This document shows positions 15,923-25,220 of a DNA stretch of 64,000 nucleotides, piece by piece. The position numbers and the translations under genes were made by a program. Source of the stretch: Flavobacterium saccharophilum (GTDB lineage Bacteria; Bacteroidota; Bacteroidia; Flavobacteriales; Flavobacteriaceae); NCBI RefSeq assembly GCF_900142735.1, contig NZ_FRBY01000001.1:682001-746000 (forward strand), in the 5' to 3' direction. Position 1 is the stretch's first letter; the number at the start of each line of letters is the position of its first letter. Below the pieces are notes generated by a model. The model had not been told where the DNA came from and ran no database searches. It saw only the letters and a program-made list of their open reading frames with translations.

Positions 15923-16996
15923 ATGGCTTCATTATTATTTTCTCCACTTACTATAAAAAAAATTACTTTAAAAAATAGAATTGTTATTTCGCCAATGTGT
16001 CAATATTCAGCAGTTGACGGATTTGCAAACGATTGGCATTTGGTTCATTTAGGAAGTCGTGCCAGCGGAGGCGTGGGCCTGATCATTCAGGAGGCTACAG
16101 CAGTTTCTCCTGAAGCCAGAATTTCGCCAGCCGATTTAGGAATCTGGAAAGACGAACACATTCAGAAATTAAAGACAATTAATCAATTTATCGTTTCTCA
16201 AAATGCAATTCCCGGAATTCAGTTGGCACATGCCGGTCGAAAAGCGAGTGTTACAGCTCCTTGGGAAGGCAATAAAAAGTTAGATTTCGCTCAGGGCGGA
16301 TGGCAGACGGTTTCTTCAAGTGCGATTCCGTATCACGATGATGAACCGTTTCTTCCGGAAGCATTGGATCAAAACGGAATACAAAAAGTAATTTCTGATT
16401 TCAAATCGGCAACCAAAAGAGCGGTTGAAGCCGGTTATCAGGTTGTAGAAATTCATGGCGCACACGGTTATTTGTTGCACCAGTTTCTCTCTCCTTTAAC
16501 AAATAACAGAACCGATGCCTACGGAGGAAGTTTTGAAAATAGAATCCGATTTACGTTAGAAATTGTAGAAGCAGTTCAGTCCGAATGGCCTTCGGATTTA
16601 CCATTATTTGTTAGAATTTCAGCAACGGACTGGGCAGAAGGCGGATGGAGTCCGGAAGAATCAGTAAAACTTTCTGAAATCTTAAAAGAAAAAGGAGTAG
16701 ATTTAATCGATGTTTCGTCTGGTGGATTGGTTTCATATCAGCAAATTCCGTTGCATCCCAATTATCAGGTTCCGTTTGCAGAAAAAATCAAAAAAGAAGC
16801 TAATATTTTAACCGGAGCAGTTGGTTTAATAACGCACGCCATACAAGCCGAAGAAATTTTAAAAAACAATCAAGCGGATTTAGTTTTATTCGCCAGAGAA
16901 TCACTTAGAAATCCTAACTTGCCTTTAGATTTCGCCAGAGATTTAAATGACGATATTCAATGGCCAAAACAATACGAACGCGCTAAAATTAAATAA
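15923..16996 (+). CDS. NADPH-dependent ene-reductase of the old yellow enzyme family (YqjM type)
   Basis: A 357-residue FMN enzyme that reduces activated C=C bonds of enones, nitro compounds and similar electrophiles, using NADPH. It belongs to the YqjM/thermophilic-like subclass: Cys26 in SPMCQYS is the redox-tuning cysteine of that group, IQLAHAGRKAS binds flavin, EIHGAHGYLLHQFLSP supplies the substrate-binding His pair and Tyr, and RTDAYGGS and a late FARESLRNPN complete the barrel. No signal peptide, so it is cytosolic. A palindromic operator overlaps its start region, which suggests induction by electrophile stress. It is not clearly co-transcribed with the next gene (136 bases away, repeat-filled). 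Confidence 0.9.
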   Translation: MASLLFSPLTIKKITLKNRIVISPMCQYSAVDGFANDWHLVHLGSRASGGVGLIIQEATAVSPEARISPADLGIWKDEHIQKLKTINQFIVSQNAIPGIQLAHAGRKASVTAPWEGNKKLDFAQGGWQTVSSSAIPYHDDEPFLPEALDQNGIQKVISDFKSATKRAVEAGYQVVEIHGAHGYLLHQFLSPLTNNRTDAYGGSFENRIRFTLEIVEAVQSEWPSDLPLFVRISATDWAEGGWSPEESVKLSEILKEKGVDLIDVSSGGLVSYQQIPLHPNYQVPFAEKIKKEANILTGAVGLITHAIQAEEILKNNQADLVLFARESLRNPNLPLDFARDLNDDIQWPKQYERAKIK

Positions 16997-17095
16997 ACCA
17001 TAAGGTTTTAATTTGAACCATTAAGATCCATTAAGCTTTGAACTTAATTTTTCTTTAAGCAGCAAAACTTAATTTTCTTAATATCTTAATGGTAA
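16997..17095. repeat. Palindromic word-like repeat built on CATTAAG
   Basis: ACCATTAAGAT (17017-17027) and ATCTTAATGGT (17083-17093) are perfect inverted arms; between them CATTAAG, TTAAGC and CTTAA words recur five times in both senses. There is no U-tract on either side in the right place, so it is not a normal terminator. Confidence 0.55.
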
Positions 17096-17132
17096 AAAAA
17101 ACATTAAAATTTATTTTAATAAAAATTACAAA

Positions 17133-18173
17133 ATGCAAAAAATAAGAACAGCACTATTATCATACGGAATGTCGGGGAAAGTTTTTCATGCTCCATTTTT
17201 AGACATTCACCCCGGATTTGAATTATTAGGTTCCTGGGAACGAAGTAAAAACCTCATTCAGGAAGATTATCCTTATGTAAAAAGTTATCCAACCATCGAC
17301 GATTTATTAGCAGACAATGTCGATTTGGTAATCGTAAACACACCGGTTGGAACCCATTATGAATATGCTAAAAAAGTGCTTTTGGCCGGAAAACATGCTG
17401 TGGTCGAAAAAGCGTTTACAACAACCGTGGCTGAAGCCGAAGAATTAGCTTCAATCGCAAAAGAAAAAGGATTAAAACTAGCCGTTTTTCAAAACAGAAG
17501 ATGGGACAGTGATTTTAAAACCATCCAGAAAGTAATAAAAGATGGTGTCTTAGGAGATTTGGTTGAAGCTGAATTCCATTTTGACCGATATAATCCTTTA
17601 TTAAGCCCAAAAGCGCATAAAGAAACAGCCAATGACGGAGCAGGAATCCTTAAAGATTTAGGTCCACATTTAATTGATCAGGCAGTTTGTTTATTTGGTT
17701 CTCCAAAATCGGTTTTCGGAGATATTCGTTATACCAGAGAAAATTCTTTAGTAGACGACTGGATTGATTTGTTATTGATTTATGACAATTTCAGAGTGAG
17801 GTTAAAAGCAGGCTTTTTTGTGAGAGAAGCCAATCCTGCCTATACGATTCACGGTAAAAAAGGTTCTTTCTTAAAACCTCGCGGCGATGTTCAGGAAGAT
17901 GAATTGAAAATCGGTAAAAAACCAAATTTAGAATCTTGGGGAACTGAATCGGAAGCCTTACAAGGATTATTACATACAGAAATCAACAGAGAAGTTATCC
18001 GCGAAAAAATACCAACCCTTCAGGGAAATTACTTTTCCTTTTTTGATGGCGTTTATGATTCCATTGCAAACAATAAACCAGAACCCGTTACGGCACAAGA
18101 TGGTGTAAAAGTGATGCAGATTATTGAAGCTGCTATTGCAAGTAGTGCCGAACAGAGGTTAATTAACTTATAA
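17133..18173 (+). CDS. Gfo/Idh/MocA-family oxidoreductase
   Basis: A 346-residue NAD(P)-dependent dehydrogenase. The N-terminal Rossmann domain shows the SYGMSGKVFHAPF variant typical of the YdgJ/YhhX-like branch, then VIVNTPVGTHYEYAKKVL and VEKAFTTTVAEAEEL (the EKP-like motif with Ala in place of Pro). The C-terminal domain carries DLGPHLIDQA with the catalytic-region His. Substrates in this branch are usually sugars or inositol-like polyols, but the actual one cannot be read from sequence. It is followed by a strong nested hairpin, so it appears monocistronic. Confidence 0.85.
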   Translation: MQKIRTALLSYGMSGKVFHAPFLDIHPGFELLGSWERSKNLIQEDYPYVKSYPTIDDLLADNVDLVIVNTPVGTHYEYAKKVLLAGKHAVVEKAFTTTVAEAEELASIAKEKGLKLAVFQNRRWDSDFKTIQKVIKDGVLGDLVEAEFHFDRYNPLLSPKAHKETANDGAGILKDLGPHLIDQAVCLFGSPKSVFGDIRYTRENSLVDDWIDLLLIYDNFRVRLKAGFFVREANPAYTIHGKKGSFLKPRGDVQEDELKIGKKPNLESWGTESEALQGLLHTEINREVIREKIPTLQGNYFSFFDGVYDSIANNKPEPVTAQDGVKVMQIIEAAIASSAEQRLINL

Positions 18174-18177
18174 ATTT

Positions 18178-18311
18178 AAACACATAGAGACATAGTTTTC
18201 TGTGTCTACAGAAGGCGTTTCACTTGCTTAAAAACACATAGCTATGTGTCTTTTTGACAAGTGAAACGCCTTTTTTATAGTTGGAGAATAAATCTATGTT
18301 TCTATGTGTTT
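18178..18311. repeat. Large nested palindrome with CACATAGAGACATAG words
   Basis: The outer arms AAACACATAGAGACATAG (18178-18195) and CTATGTTTCTATGTGTTT (18294-18311) pair over 18 bases with one mismatch. Nested within are the stem at 18212-18272 and, at its tip, ACACATAGCTATGTGT (18234-18249), which repeats the same CACATAG word. Three concentric inverted repeats use one vocabulary. Confidence 0.75.
18212..18276 (+). terminator. Intrinsic terminator with long stem
   Basis: AAGGCGTTTCACTTG (18212-18226) pairs perfectly with CAAGTGAAACGCCTT (18258-18272) and is followed by TTTT. It sits inside the larger palindrome and would end the oxidoreductase transcript. Confidence 0.75.
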
Positions 18312-18434
18312 AAAACTTTTGTAGCGTTGTAACTTATAAACATATAACGTTATAAATTCACGAACTTCTGTCTTCGTTAGTGGTTAAAGTACATTTTTTG
18401 TATTTTTATACTACCAATCCAAAAATCCATCATT

Positions 18435-19652
18435 TTGATCAACTTCAATCCGTTATCACTATTCCAAACCAAAGGGAAAATCAAGAAAGTCTATAGAGAA
18501 GCAAAAGCTTCTTATTTAAACCGTATTCGTTTTGCCGTGGGAATGTTTTATTTCGGAATGGGGTTAAGTTTTGCAACCTGGGCAAGCCGAATTCCGGATA
18601 TAAAAACCGCTTTGCATCTAACCGAAGGTGATTTGGGTTCTATACTTTTTGCCCTGCCAATGGGACAATTGGTAATCATGCCGTTTTCAGGAAAAATGGT
18701 TACAAAATTCGGTAGTCATCGTATTTTAGTTTTCTCCTTAATAATGTATGTTTTGTGTCTGGCCAATTTAGGTTTGGCAACAACAGCCTTTCAATTGTCT
18801 GTAGGTTTGTTTTTATTTGGATTGTTTGGAAATTTAGCCAACATTGCCGTAAATACACAAGGCGTTTATACTGAAGTACTTTTCAAAAAAACAATTATGT
18901 CTTCGTTTCACGGCATGTGGAGTTTCGCCGGATTCACAGGCGCTTTGGTGGGCTTGGGAATGTTAGCTTTAAATCTATCGCCATTGCACCATTTTATGAT
19001 TGTTGGAGCTATTGTAATCGTTATGGTTGCCTTTAATTTTAAATTTTTGGTTAGAGCCAAAGAAAAAATCAAACATAAAACCTCTGAAGGAAAAAAGTTA
19101 TTTGTAAAACCGGACAGTACCTTAATCTGGCTGGGTGTAATTGGTTTTTGCAGTATGGCGAGTGAAGGTGTAATGTTTGACTGGAGCGGTGTTTATTTTA
19201 AAGATATTGTACAAGCACCCGGACCTTTAGTGATTTTAGGATATACTTCGTTTATGATCATGATGGCCAGCGGACGCTTTTTAGGCGATGGTTTAATCAA
19301 CAAGTTTGGTCGTGAACGCGTAATGCAAATTAGTGGAGTTATGATTTCGGCTGGACTTTTTACAGCTGTTTTTCTTCCTTATATTATTCCGTGTACGATT
19401 GCTTTTATGGCTGTCGGATTAGGAGTAGCGACTATTGTTCCGACAGTTTACAGTATGGCCGGAAAAAATCCAACCGTTCCACCAGGTGAAGCTTTGACGA
19501 TAGTTTCAAGTGTTAGTTTCCTCGGATTTTTAATGGGACCTCCTGTTATTGGGCATATTGCTCAAAATTTCGGACTTCAATTCTCCTTTGCTTTTATCGG
19601 AATCTTTGGTGTTCTGATCGCTTTTATGGTTTCTAAAATTAGAGTTCCCTAA
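18435..19652 (+). CDS. MFS transporter
   Basis: A 405-residue inner-membrane protein with about twelve hydrophobic helices. The start is taken as the TTG at 18435: the frame has no ATG before residue 37, which already lies in helix one. Between helices 2 and 3 a GKMVTKFGSHRILVFSL segment matches the major-facilitator loop motif, repeated as RFLGDGLINKFGRERVMQ between helices 8 and 9. ATWASRIPDIKTALHL near the start is typical of a group of fucose/sugar-like or drug-resistance-like MFS proteins, and the substrate is uncertain. No neighbour suggests a pathway. Confidence 0.8.
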   Translation: MINFNPLSLFQTKGKIKKVYREAKASYLNRIRFAVGMFYFGMGLSFATWASRIPDIKTALHLTEGDLGSILFALPMGQLVIMPFSGKMVTKFGSHRILVFSLIMYVLCLANLGLATTAFQLSVGLFLFGLFGNLANIAVNTQGVYTEVLFKKTIMSSFHGMWSFAGFTGALVGLGMLALNLSPLHHFMIVGAIVIVMVAFNFKFLVRAKEKIKHKTSEGKKLFVKPDSTLIWLGVIGFCSMASEGVMFDWSGVYFKDIVQAPGPLVILGYTSFMIMMASGRFLGDGLINKFGRERVMQISGVMISAGLFTAVFLPYIIPCTIAFMAVGLGVATIVPTVYSMAGKNPTVPPGEALTIVSSVSFLGFLMGPPVIGHIAQNFGLQFSFAFIGIFGVLIAFMVSKIRVP

Positions 19653-19726
19653 TAAAAATTCTTTCAACTTTTTTAAAAAACACATATTTATTTATAGGAA
19701 ATAACTTATAAATATAATTTTTTGTT

Positions 19727-19734
19727 TATATTTG
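19727..19734 (+). promoter_or_regulatory. -7 box TATATTTG for the TonB receptor operon
   Basis: Exact TAnnTTTG match, leaving a leader of about 115 bases before the ATG at 19857. No -33 TTTG is visible. Confidence 0.45.
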
Positions 19735-19856
19735 AATTTTAAAACTTTTGTCTCACGGAGTTTTATTTAGACCAAAAACCAGTTTGTCCTTTGAATCAGA
19801 ATTGAAATGTTTAACCATTTTAGTTTAAATCATTATTCAAAGTAAATTGTGTTTTT

Positions 19857-22694
19857 ATGATAAAAAAGTACTTACTCTTTTTTGTTTTTCTGCCTTTTAT
19901 TCAACTCTTTGCGCAAGAAGAAACGACCTTTTTTGGGTTTGTGATTGATGCCAAAACACAAGCTCCAATAGAGAATGTGGTGGTTTCTATTCAAAATTCT
20001 TCTCTAACGCAACTTACATCAGCCAACGGAAGATTTGAACTGCATTCTCCAATAAAGGGAGAACAGTTGCTATTAATTCACAGTCAGGGTTACAAAGATT
20101 TGCTTTTAAAACTGGAATCCAATTTTGGATTTAAAGTGAACCTCGGCATATTACAGCTGGAAGATAATTTTTCAGATGAAACGCCAGCTGCTTTAATTAC
20201 TTTATTGGATAGTGATTTAACGGATGATAATAGTTCATCTGAAATGACTTCAGGGCTTTTGCAATCTTCAAAAGATGCTTTTATGCAAGCTTCAGCTTTC
20301 AATTGGGGTCAGGCCCGATTTAGAGTTAGAGGACTTGATAGTGAAAACGGAACCATGATGCTCAACGGCATGGTCATGAATAAACTTTATGATGGCAGAC
20401 CACAATGGAACAATTGGGGAGGCTTAAATAATGTTCTTCGCAATCAGGAATTCTCTGTCGGAACTGCCCCTTCTACTTACACTTTCGGAGGGATTTTAGG
20501 GGCACAGCAAATTTTTACGAGAGCTTCAATGTATAGAAAAGGAGGACAGTTAACGTTTTCCGGAAGTAATACATCATACACTTGGCGCGCCATTGGAACG
20601 TATGCTTCGGGGATGAACGCTTCCGGCTGGGCATATGCAGTTTCAGCAGGAAAACGTTGGTCGGATGAAGGTTTTTTTGAGGGAACAAACTTCAAGGCAG
20701 AGTCTTTATTTATAAGTGTTGAGAAAAAATTAAATGCAAAACAAGCTTTAAATTTTACAGGTTTTTATACCCCAAATTCCCGAGGAAAAAATTCGGCAAA
20801 CACAGATGAAGTTACCCAATTAACAAACGAAAAATACAATTCGTATTGGGGTTTTCAGAATGGAGAAAAGCGAAATGCAAGAATTAAAAAAGTGGAAGAA
20901 CCACTTTTAATGCTGAATCATTATTTTAAAATTGATGAAAAAACAAATCTCAATTCAAGCGTAATCTATCAGTTTGGGAAAGTCGGAAATAGTAATATAG
21001 ACTATCAAAAAACAGACAGCCCAGATCCAACTTACTACCGAAAATTGACAAGTTATTTCACTTCGCTTTACACAAAAGATCAGGGAGAATTTTCAGGTGC
21101 TTTTACTCCTGACTATGAAAATGCAGAAAAAAGTAAAATCTCATTTTTAGAAAATTATCAAATAGACTGGAGTGCAATGTATCGCGCCAATCAAAAACAA
21201 ATTCCAAATTCAGAGCAAAATAGTTTTGATTTTGAACCCACACAAAGTCGTTATGTTTTATATGAAGATCGAACGGATGATAAAACTTTTGCAGTAAGTT
21301 CTAATTTGAATTCACAGTTAACGCAGAATATTTTTTTTGATGGAGGAGCTACTTTTCGAAACCTGAAATCGCATAATTTTCAATATCTTTTAGATTTACT
21401 CGGAGGTGAATCTTTCGAAGATATTGATCCATTTTATAAAGGGAATCAATCACAATCGGATTTACAGCATCCAAATCGGAAAGTAAAAGACGGCGATATT
21501 TACGGTTACAATTATAATTTTTTGGGCAATACAATTGATGCTTTTACTCAGTTTCGATTTGCTTATAAAAAAACGGATTTTTATTTGGCACAATCGTATT
21601 CTGTATCCAATTATCAACGGGAAGGTTTGTATCAAAACGGAATTTATTCAACAACGTCTCTTGGCAAAAGCCAAAAAGTAAATTTTGAAAATTTTGGCTT
21701 TAAAGGTGGATTTACCTATAAAATTTCGGGAAGACAATCCTTGTTTTTTAATGGAGAACATTTAACACGGGCACCATCCATCCGAAATACATTCTCCAAT
21801 TCACGCTTAAATAATTCAATTGTTGACGGAATCGAAAGCGAGAATATTTCAAGTGCCGAAGGTAATTACGTTTATCATTCGCCCAAACTAAAAATGCGTT
21901 TCACCACTTATTACACTTTGATTAAAAATAGTACAAAAACTTCCTTTTTTTATGCCGAAGGTATTTTTGATAACGGCGCCGGTTATGATGCGACTGACGC
22001 TTTTGTAAGTCAGACACTAACGCATTTGGACAAGAAAAATGTTGGAGCCGAATTAAGCTTTGAATATCAGATTTCATCTACTTTAAAATCAACCTTAGCT
22101 GCTGCTTATGGAAATTATACATTTAACAGTAATCCTAATGTTTTGATTACGAATGACGCAAATGCTGTAAAAGTGGACAAACAAACCACTTTTGATTTTG
22201 GGAAGGCTTACATTAAAAATTACAAACAGGCCGGAATGCCACAGCAAGCCTATTCATTTGGATTGGAATACAGAGATCCAAAATTTTGGTGGATTGGTGC
22301 GAACATAAATTATCTCTCAGAAAGTTATATTGATATTTCTCCGATTGCGAGAACGGCGCAATTTTATATCAATCCGGCGAATGGTTTTCCTTTTCCGGAA
22401 GCCACAAAAGAACGTGGAGATGCATTATTAAAACAAGAAAAATTTAACCCGATTACATTATTGAATTTCTCAGGAGGAAAATCCTGGCGCGTTCATGGAA
22501 AATATATAGGACTCTTTTCAAGTGTAAATAATGCCTTGAACTCCATATATAAAACTGGCGGTTTTGAGCAGGCAAGAAATGCCAATTTTAGGGCTCTAAA
22601 TCAAGATGTTTCTAGCGGTACACCATCATTTGGACCAAAATATTATTATGGATACGGTCGAACTTATTTTGTAAATCTTACGATCGGTTTATAA
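19857..22694 (+). CDS. TonB-dependent outer-membrane receptor with carboxypeptidase-like N-terminal domain
   Basis: A 945-residue receptor that imports a ligand across the outer membrane with TonB energy. Signal peptide ends near LFAQEET; residues ~24-105 are a CarboxypepD-reg-like Ig domain (FFGFVIDAKTQAPIENVVVS, ANGRFEL); the plug is ~130-240 (QARFRVRGLDSENGTMMLNG, GGLNNVLRNQEF), and the rest is the 22-strand barrel ending in TYFVNLTIGL with a C-terminal Leu. It is shorter than SusC proteins and lacks their signature plug sequence. A DUF5689 surface lipoprotein gene starts 20 bases after its stop, suggesting a receptor and ligand-capture pair. The substrate is unknown. Confidence 0.9.
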   Translation: MIKKYLLFFVFLPFIQLFAQEETTFFGFVIDAKTQAPIENVVVSIQNSSLTQLTSANGRFELHSPIKGEQLLLIHSQGYKDLLLKLESNFGFKVNLGILQLEDNFSDETPAALITLLDSDLTDDNSSSEMTSGLLQSSKDAFMQASAFNWGQARFRVRGLDSENGTMMLNGMVMNKLYDGRPQWNNWGGLNNVLRNQEFSVGTAPSTYTFGGILGAQQIFTRASMYRKGGQLTFSGSNTSYTWRAIGTYASGMNASGWAYAVSAGKRWSDEGFFEGTNFKAESLFISVEKKLNAKQALNFTGFYTPNSRGKNSANTDEVTQLTNEKYNSYWGFQNGEKRNARIKKVEEPLLMLNHYFKIDEKTNLNSSVIYQFGKVGNSNIDYQKTDSPDPTYYRKLTSYFTSLYTKDQGEFSGAFTPDYENAEKSKISFLENYQIDWSAMYRANQKQIPNSEQNSFDFEPTQSRYVLYEDRTDDKTFAVSSNLNSQLTQNIFFDGGATFRNLKSHNFQYLLDLLGGESFEDIDPFYKGNQSQSDLQHPNRKVKDGDIYGYNYNFLGNTIDAFTQFRFAYKKTDFYLAQSYSVSNYQREGLYQNGIYSTTSLGKSQKVNFENFGFKGGFTYKISGRQSLFFNGEHLTRAPSIRNTFSNSRLNNSIVDGIESENISSAEGNYVYHSPKLKMRFTTYYTLIKNSTKTSFFYAEGIFDNGAGYDATDAFVSQTLTHLDKKNVGAELSFEYQISSTLKSTLAAAYGNYTFNSNPNVLITNDANAVKVDKQTTFDFGKAYIKNYKQAGMPQQAYSFGLEYRDPKFWWIGANINYLSESYIDISPIARTAQFYINPANGFPFPEATKERGDALLKQEKFNPITLLNFSGGKSWRVHGKYIGLFSSVNNALNSIYKTGGFEQARNANFRALNQDVSSGTPSFGPKYYYGYGRTYFVNLTIGL

Positions 22695-22714
22695 ACCTGA
22701 AAAATAGAATTGTT

Positions 22715-24064
22715 ATGAAAAAGATATTTTTAAAGTCAAATTTTGCACTTTCATTATTACTTATTTGTGGATGTAATAACGATGTTGAAACGCCAAAATT
22801 AGAATGTACCCAACCCGATTTGACTGTGAATAAAACAGTCGAAAAAGTGCATGAACTTGCAGGCCCTGTTGCGAAACAATACGTTTATGATGATATTATA
22901 GAGGCTTACGTAGTGTCGAGTGATGAAGACGGGAACTTTTTTAAGACCATTTCGTTTCAGACTTTACCAAAGGAAGGAATTTCGGCAACAGGTTTTAGTG
23001 TGCCTTTGGATGCTTCAAATACCTATATCGATTATCGTGTTGGAAACAAAGTGTACGTGAAATTAAAAAACCAATTTACAGATTTATTTTACGGCGGATT
23101 ACGAATAGGAAGTTTGAATGTGAGCAATGCAGGAGATCCAACTATTGGCCGGATTTCGCAGAATGATTATAAAAATATTTTGACTGCTTCATGCACTATG
23201 ATTGATGAAAATCTATTGGTAAAGAAAATTTCTATTGAAGAAGCAATAGACGATACTAAATTAAATACTTTGGTAGAACTTAGTGATGTAGAGTTCACTG
23301 AAGGAGCGTTGGGGCGTCATTATTTTGAAGAAACTAATAATGTAGGAGGCTCGACAAACTGGAATTTGCGTGATAAGACAGGAAATCAGATTATTTTTAG
23401 AACAAGCAGTTATGCCAGTTTTTCAGATCATTTAGTACCTGAAGGAAGCGGAAAGGTTCGTGGTATTCTGACCAAATTTGGTTCAGATTATCAAATGATG
23501 ATTCGATCAGAAAAAGATGTCGTGATGAATGGAAAAAGAAATATTCCTTTTTTTTCGGAAGATTTTCAAACCGTAAAAAATAATGTAAATTTTGCACTGC
23601 CCGGATGGAGTAATATTGTTGAAAAAGCTACAAAATTATGGAAAAGCATGGTGTATGGAGGGAACGGCTACGCCGAGTTTAATACGACAAGTACAACAGC
23701 TGCAGAAAACATTGCCTGGCTTGTTTCTCCTAAAATTAATATGACAGGTTATAAAAATACAATATTATCTTTTAGAAGTGCACAGCATGATTTGAAGATG
23801 GATTCAGCATTAAATTCTTTAGAAGTTTATGTTTCAGAAAATTTTGACGGCTCAAGTATTACCAAAGCTAAATGGACAAAACTGGCAGCAAAATTTCCTT
23901 CTTTGTCCACACCGGCACGCACATTTATAAGCTCTGGTGCAGTAGATTTATCAGCTTATTCAGGAAACATTCATATTGCATTTAAATATATTGGTTCAGG
24001 AAAAGATAAAACTTTAAACGGTGCTTTTATGGTTGATGACATTAAAGTTTTCGGTGAAAAGTAG
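22715..24064 (+). CDS. DUF5689 surface lipoprotein with C-terminal jelly-roll domain
   Basis: A 449-residue lipoprotein with lipobox LLICGC (Cys ~20). Residues ~35-240 match DUF5689 (DDIIEAYVVSSDEDGNFFKT, VGNKVYVKLKNQ, then an OB-fold-like VELSDVEF...LRDKTGNQIIFRTSSYASF). Residues ~270-445 look like a choice-of-anchor-J jelly roll (SEDFQTV, WLVSPKINMTGYKNTILSF, HIAFKYIGSG, FMVDDIKVFG). In Flavobacteriaceae such proteins often accompany a TonB receptor and sometimes an extracellular nuclease; the receptor is present here, the nuclease is not. Translational coupling is likely, with a gap of 20 bases. Confidence 0.85.
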   Translation: MKKIFLKSNFALSLLLICGCNNDVETPKLECTQPDLTVNKTVEKVHELAGPVAKQYVYDDIIEAYVVSSDEDGNFFKTISFQTLPKEGISATGFSVPLDASNTYIDYRVGNKVYVKLKNQFTDLFYGGLRIGSLNVSNAGDPTIGRISQNDYKNILTASCTMIDENLLVKKISIEEAIDDTKLNTLVELSDVEFTEGALGRHYFEETNNVGGSTNWNLRDKTGNQIIFRTSSYASFSDHLVPEGSGKVRGILTKFGSDYQMMIRSEKDVVMNGKRNIPFFSEDFQTVKNNVNFALPGWSNIVEKATKLWKSMVYGGNGYAEFNTTSTTAAENIAWLVSPKINMTGYKNTILSFRSAQHDLKMDSALNSLEVYVSENFDGSSITKAKWTKLAAKFPSLSTPARTFISSGAVDLSAYSGNIHIAFKYIGSGKDKTLNGAFMVDDIKVFGEK

Positions 24065-24201
24065 GTTTTGTTTTTTTTGATTATAGTTTAAAGTATTGGT
24101 TTTTTGGAGAATAATTTGATAGCGTATTTTTTTTGAGATTTAAACTGTTAAAATTTGATGGAATTTTGTATTTTGGTCATCCCAAATACAAACTTTAAAT
24201 T

Positions 24202-25068
24202 ATGAAAACCTACTTTATCGCCATCCTGATGATGGTACTTCCATGCTTAGTGCATAGCCAGGACAATACTGCACCTGTCCGTTTAAAGCAAATCAATATT
24301 ATAAAAACAAACTATCAAAACTCTACAGATGGTGAAATTATAAACAAAACTGTCGTGTTTAAAGATGGTAAAATACAAACGATTACCACTTCAGATGTTG
24401 TACAGCATTTCTTCTACAACAAAGCAGGATTGCTGGACATGACGGTAAAAGACAAGGTGGGAAGTGACTGGAAAGAAGTTGTAAACTACACTTATGATGC
24501 AGATAATAATATCACAAAATTTGTAAAAAAATATCAGGAAGGCCCAGATTATATTACAAAAGTGGTGACCTTTTTTTATGAAGGAGCAAGAATAAAAGTA
24601 ACTACTAAAAAAAGTACCAACCATCAAAACTTAGTTGACGATATTGAGTATATTGTTGAAAATGGTATTATTGTAAGACGTACTTCACGCGACAGAAACA
24701 AAGCTATTATTGGTAAAATTGAATATGCTTATACTAATGATAATGTGGTAAGACACAGAGGATTGGTGGGAGATAAAATCTCTAAAACCTATACTTTTGA
24801 TGATAAAAAATCAGTAGATCAACTTATTGTTCAGAGTTTGTTTGGTGATAATTATAAAGTAATTGTACCAATGATTTCTTACCACGAAGATGAGTTTAGC
24901 TTTGAAGCAATATCTTATAATAATGAAGTGAATTTTAGTCCTTCCTCTACAGCTTTGGTTGCTGTAAGCAGAAAGTATAAATATAACAAATTGAATTTTC
25001 CAATTTTCTGTACTCAGATCGAAGAGAACGGAATCGTAAAAACGGAGAAAACATTTATCTACGAATAA
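24202..25068 (+). CDS. Secreted protein of unknown function with YD-like strands
   Basis: A 288-residue protein with a signal peptide ending near VHSQDNT. The mature part alternates beta-strand pairs of the form 'FFYNKAGLLDMTVKDK', 'YTYDADNNITKFVKKY', 'FFYEGARIKVTTKKS', 'YAYTNDNVVRHRGL', 'KYKYNKLNFPIFC', a weak relative of RHS/YD repeats. I do not recognise a family. It has its own terminator (25091-25127) and lies 137 bases after the DUF5689 gene, so it is probably a separate unit. A surface or periplasmic location is inferred from the signal peptide. Confidence 0.65.
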   Translation: MKTYFIAILMMVLPCLVHSQDNTAPVRLKQINIIKTNYQNSTDGEIINKTVVFKDGKIQTITTSDVVQHFFYNKAGLLDMTVKDKVGSDWKEVVNYTYDADNNITKFVKKYQEGPDYITKVVTFFYEGARIKVTTKKSTNHQNLVDDIEYIVENGIIVRRTSRDRNKAIIGKIEYAYTNDNVVRHRGLVGDKISKTYTFDDKKSVDQLIVQSLFGDNYKVIVPMISYHEDEFSFEAISYNNEVNFSPSSTALVAVSRKYKYNKLNFPIFCTQIEENGIVKTEKTFIYE

Positions 25069-25090
25069 AAACACTATCTTTAGTTAGATT

Positions 25091-25127
25091 AAACCATTTA
25101 GAGTAATTTCTAAATGGTTTTGTTTTT
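25091..25127 (+). terminator. Intrinsic terminator
   Basis: Stem AAACCATTTAGA / TCTAAATGGTTT, loop GTAATT, followed by TGTTTTTTT. Confidence 0.85.
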
Positions 25128-25196
25128 TTAAAGCGACAAATTCTTAAATAGAACTTAAAAACAATATTCTATAAGGGTTAGTGTGCTACAAATCAT

Positions 25197-25204
25197 TAAA
25201 TTTG
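25197..25204 (+). promoter_or_regulatory. hflX promoter -7 box TAAATTTG
   Basis: Exact TAnnTTTG match 16 bases before the hflX ATG, giving a very short leader. Confidence 0.55.
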
Positions 25205-25220
25205 CACCTTATTCAAAGCT

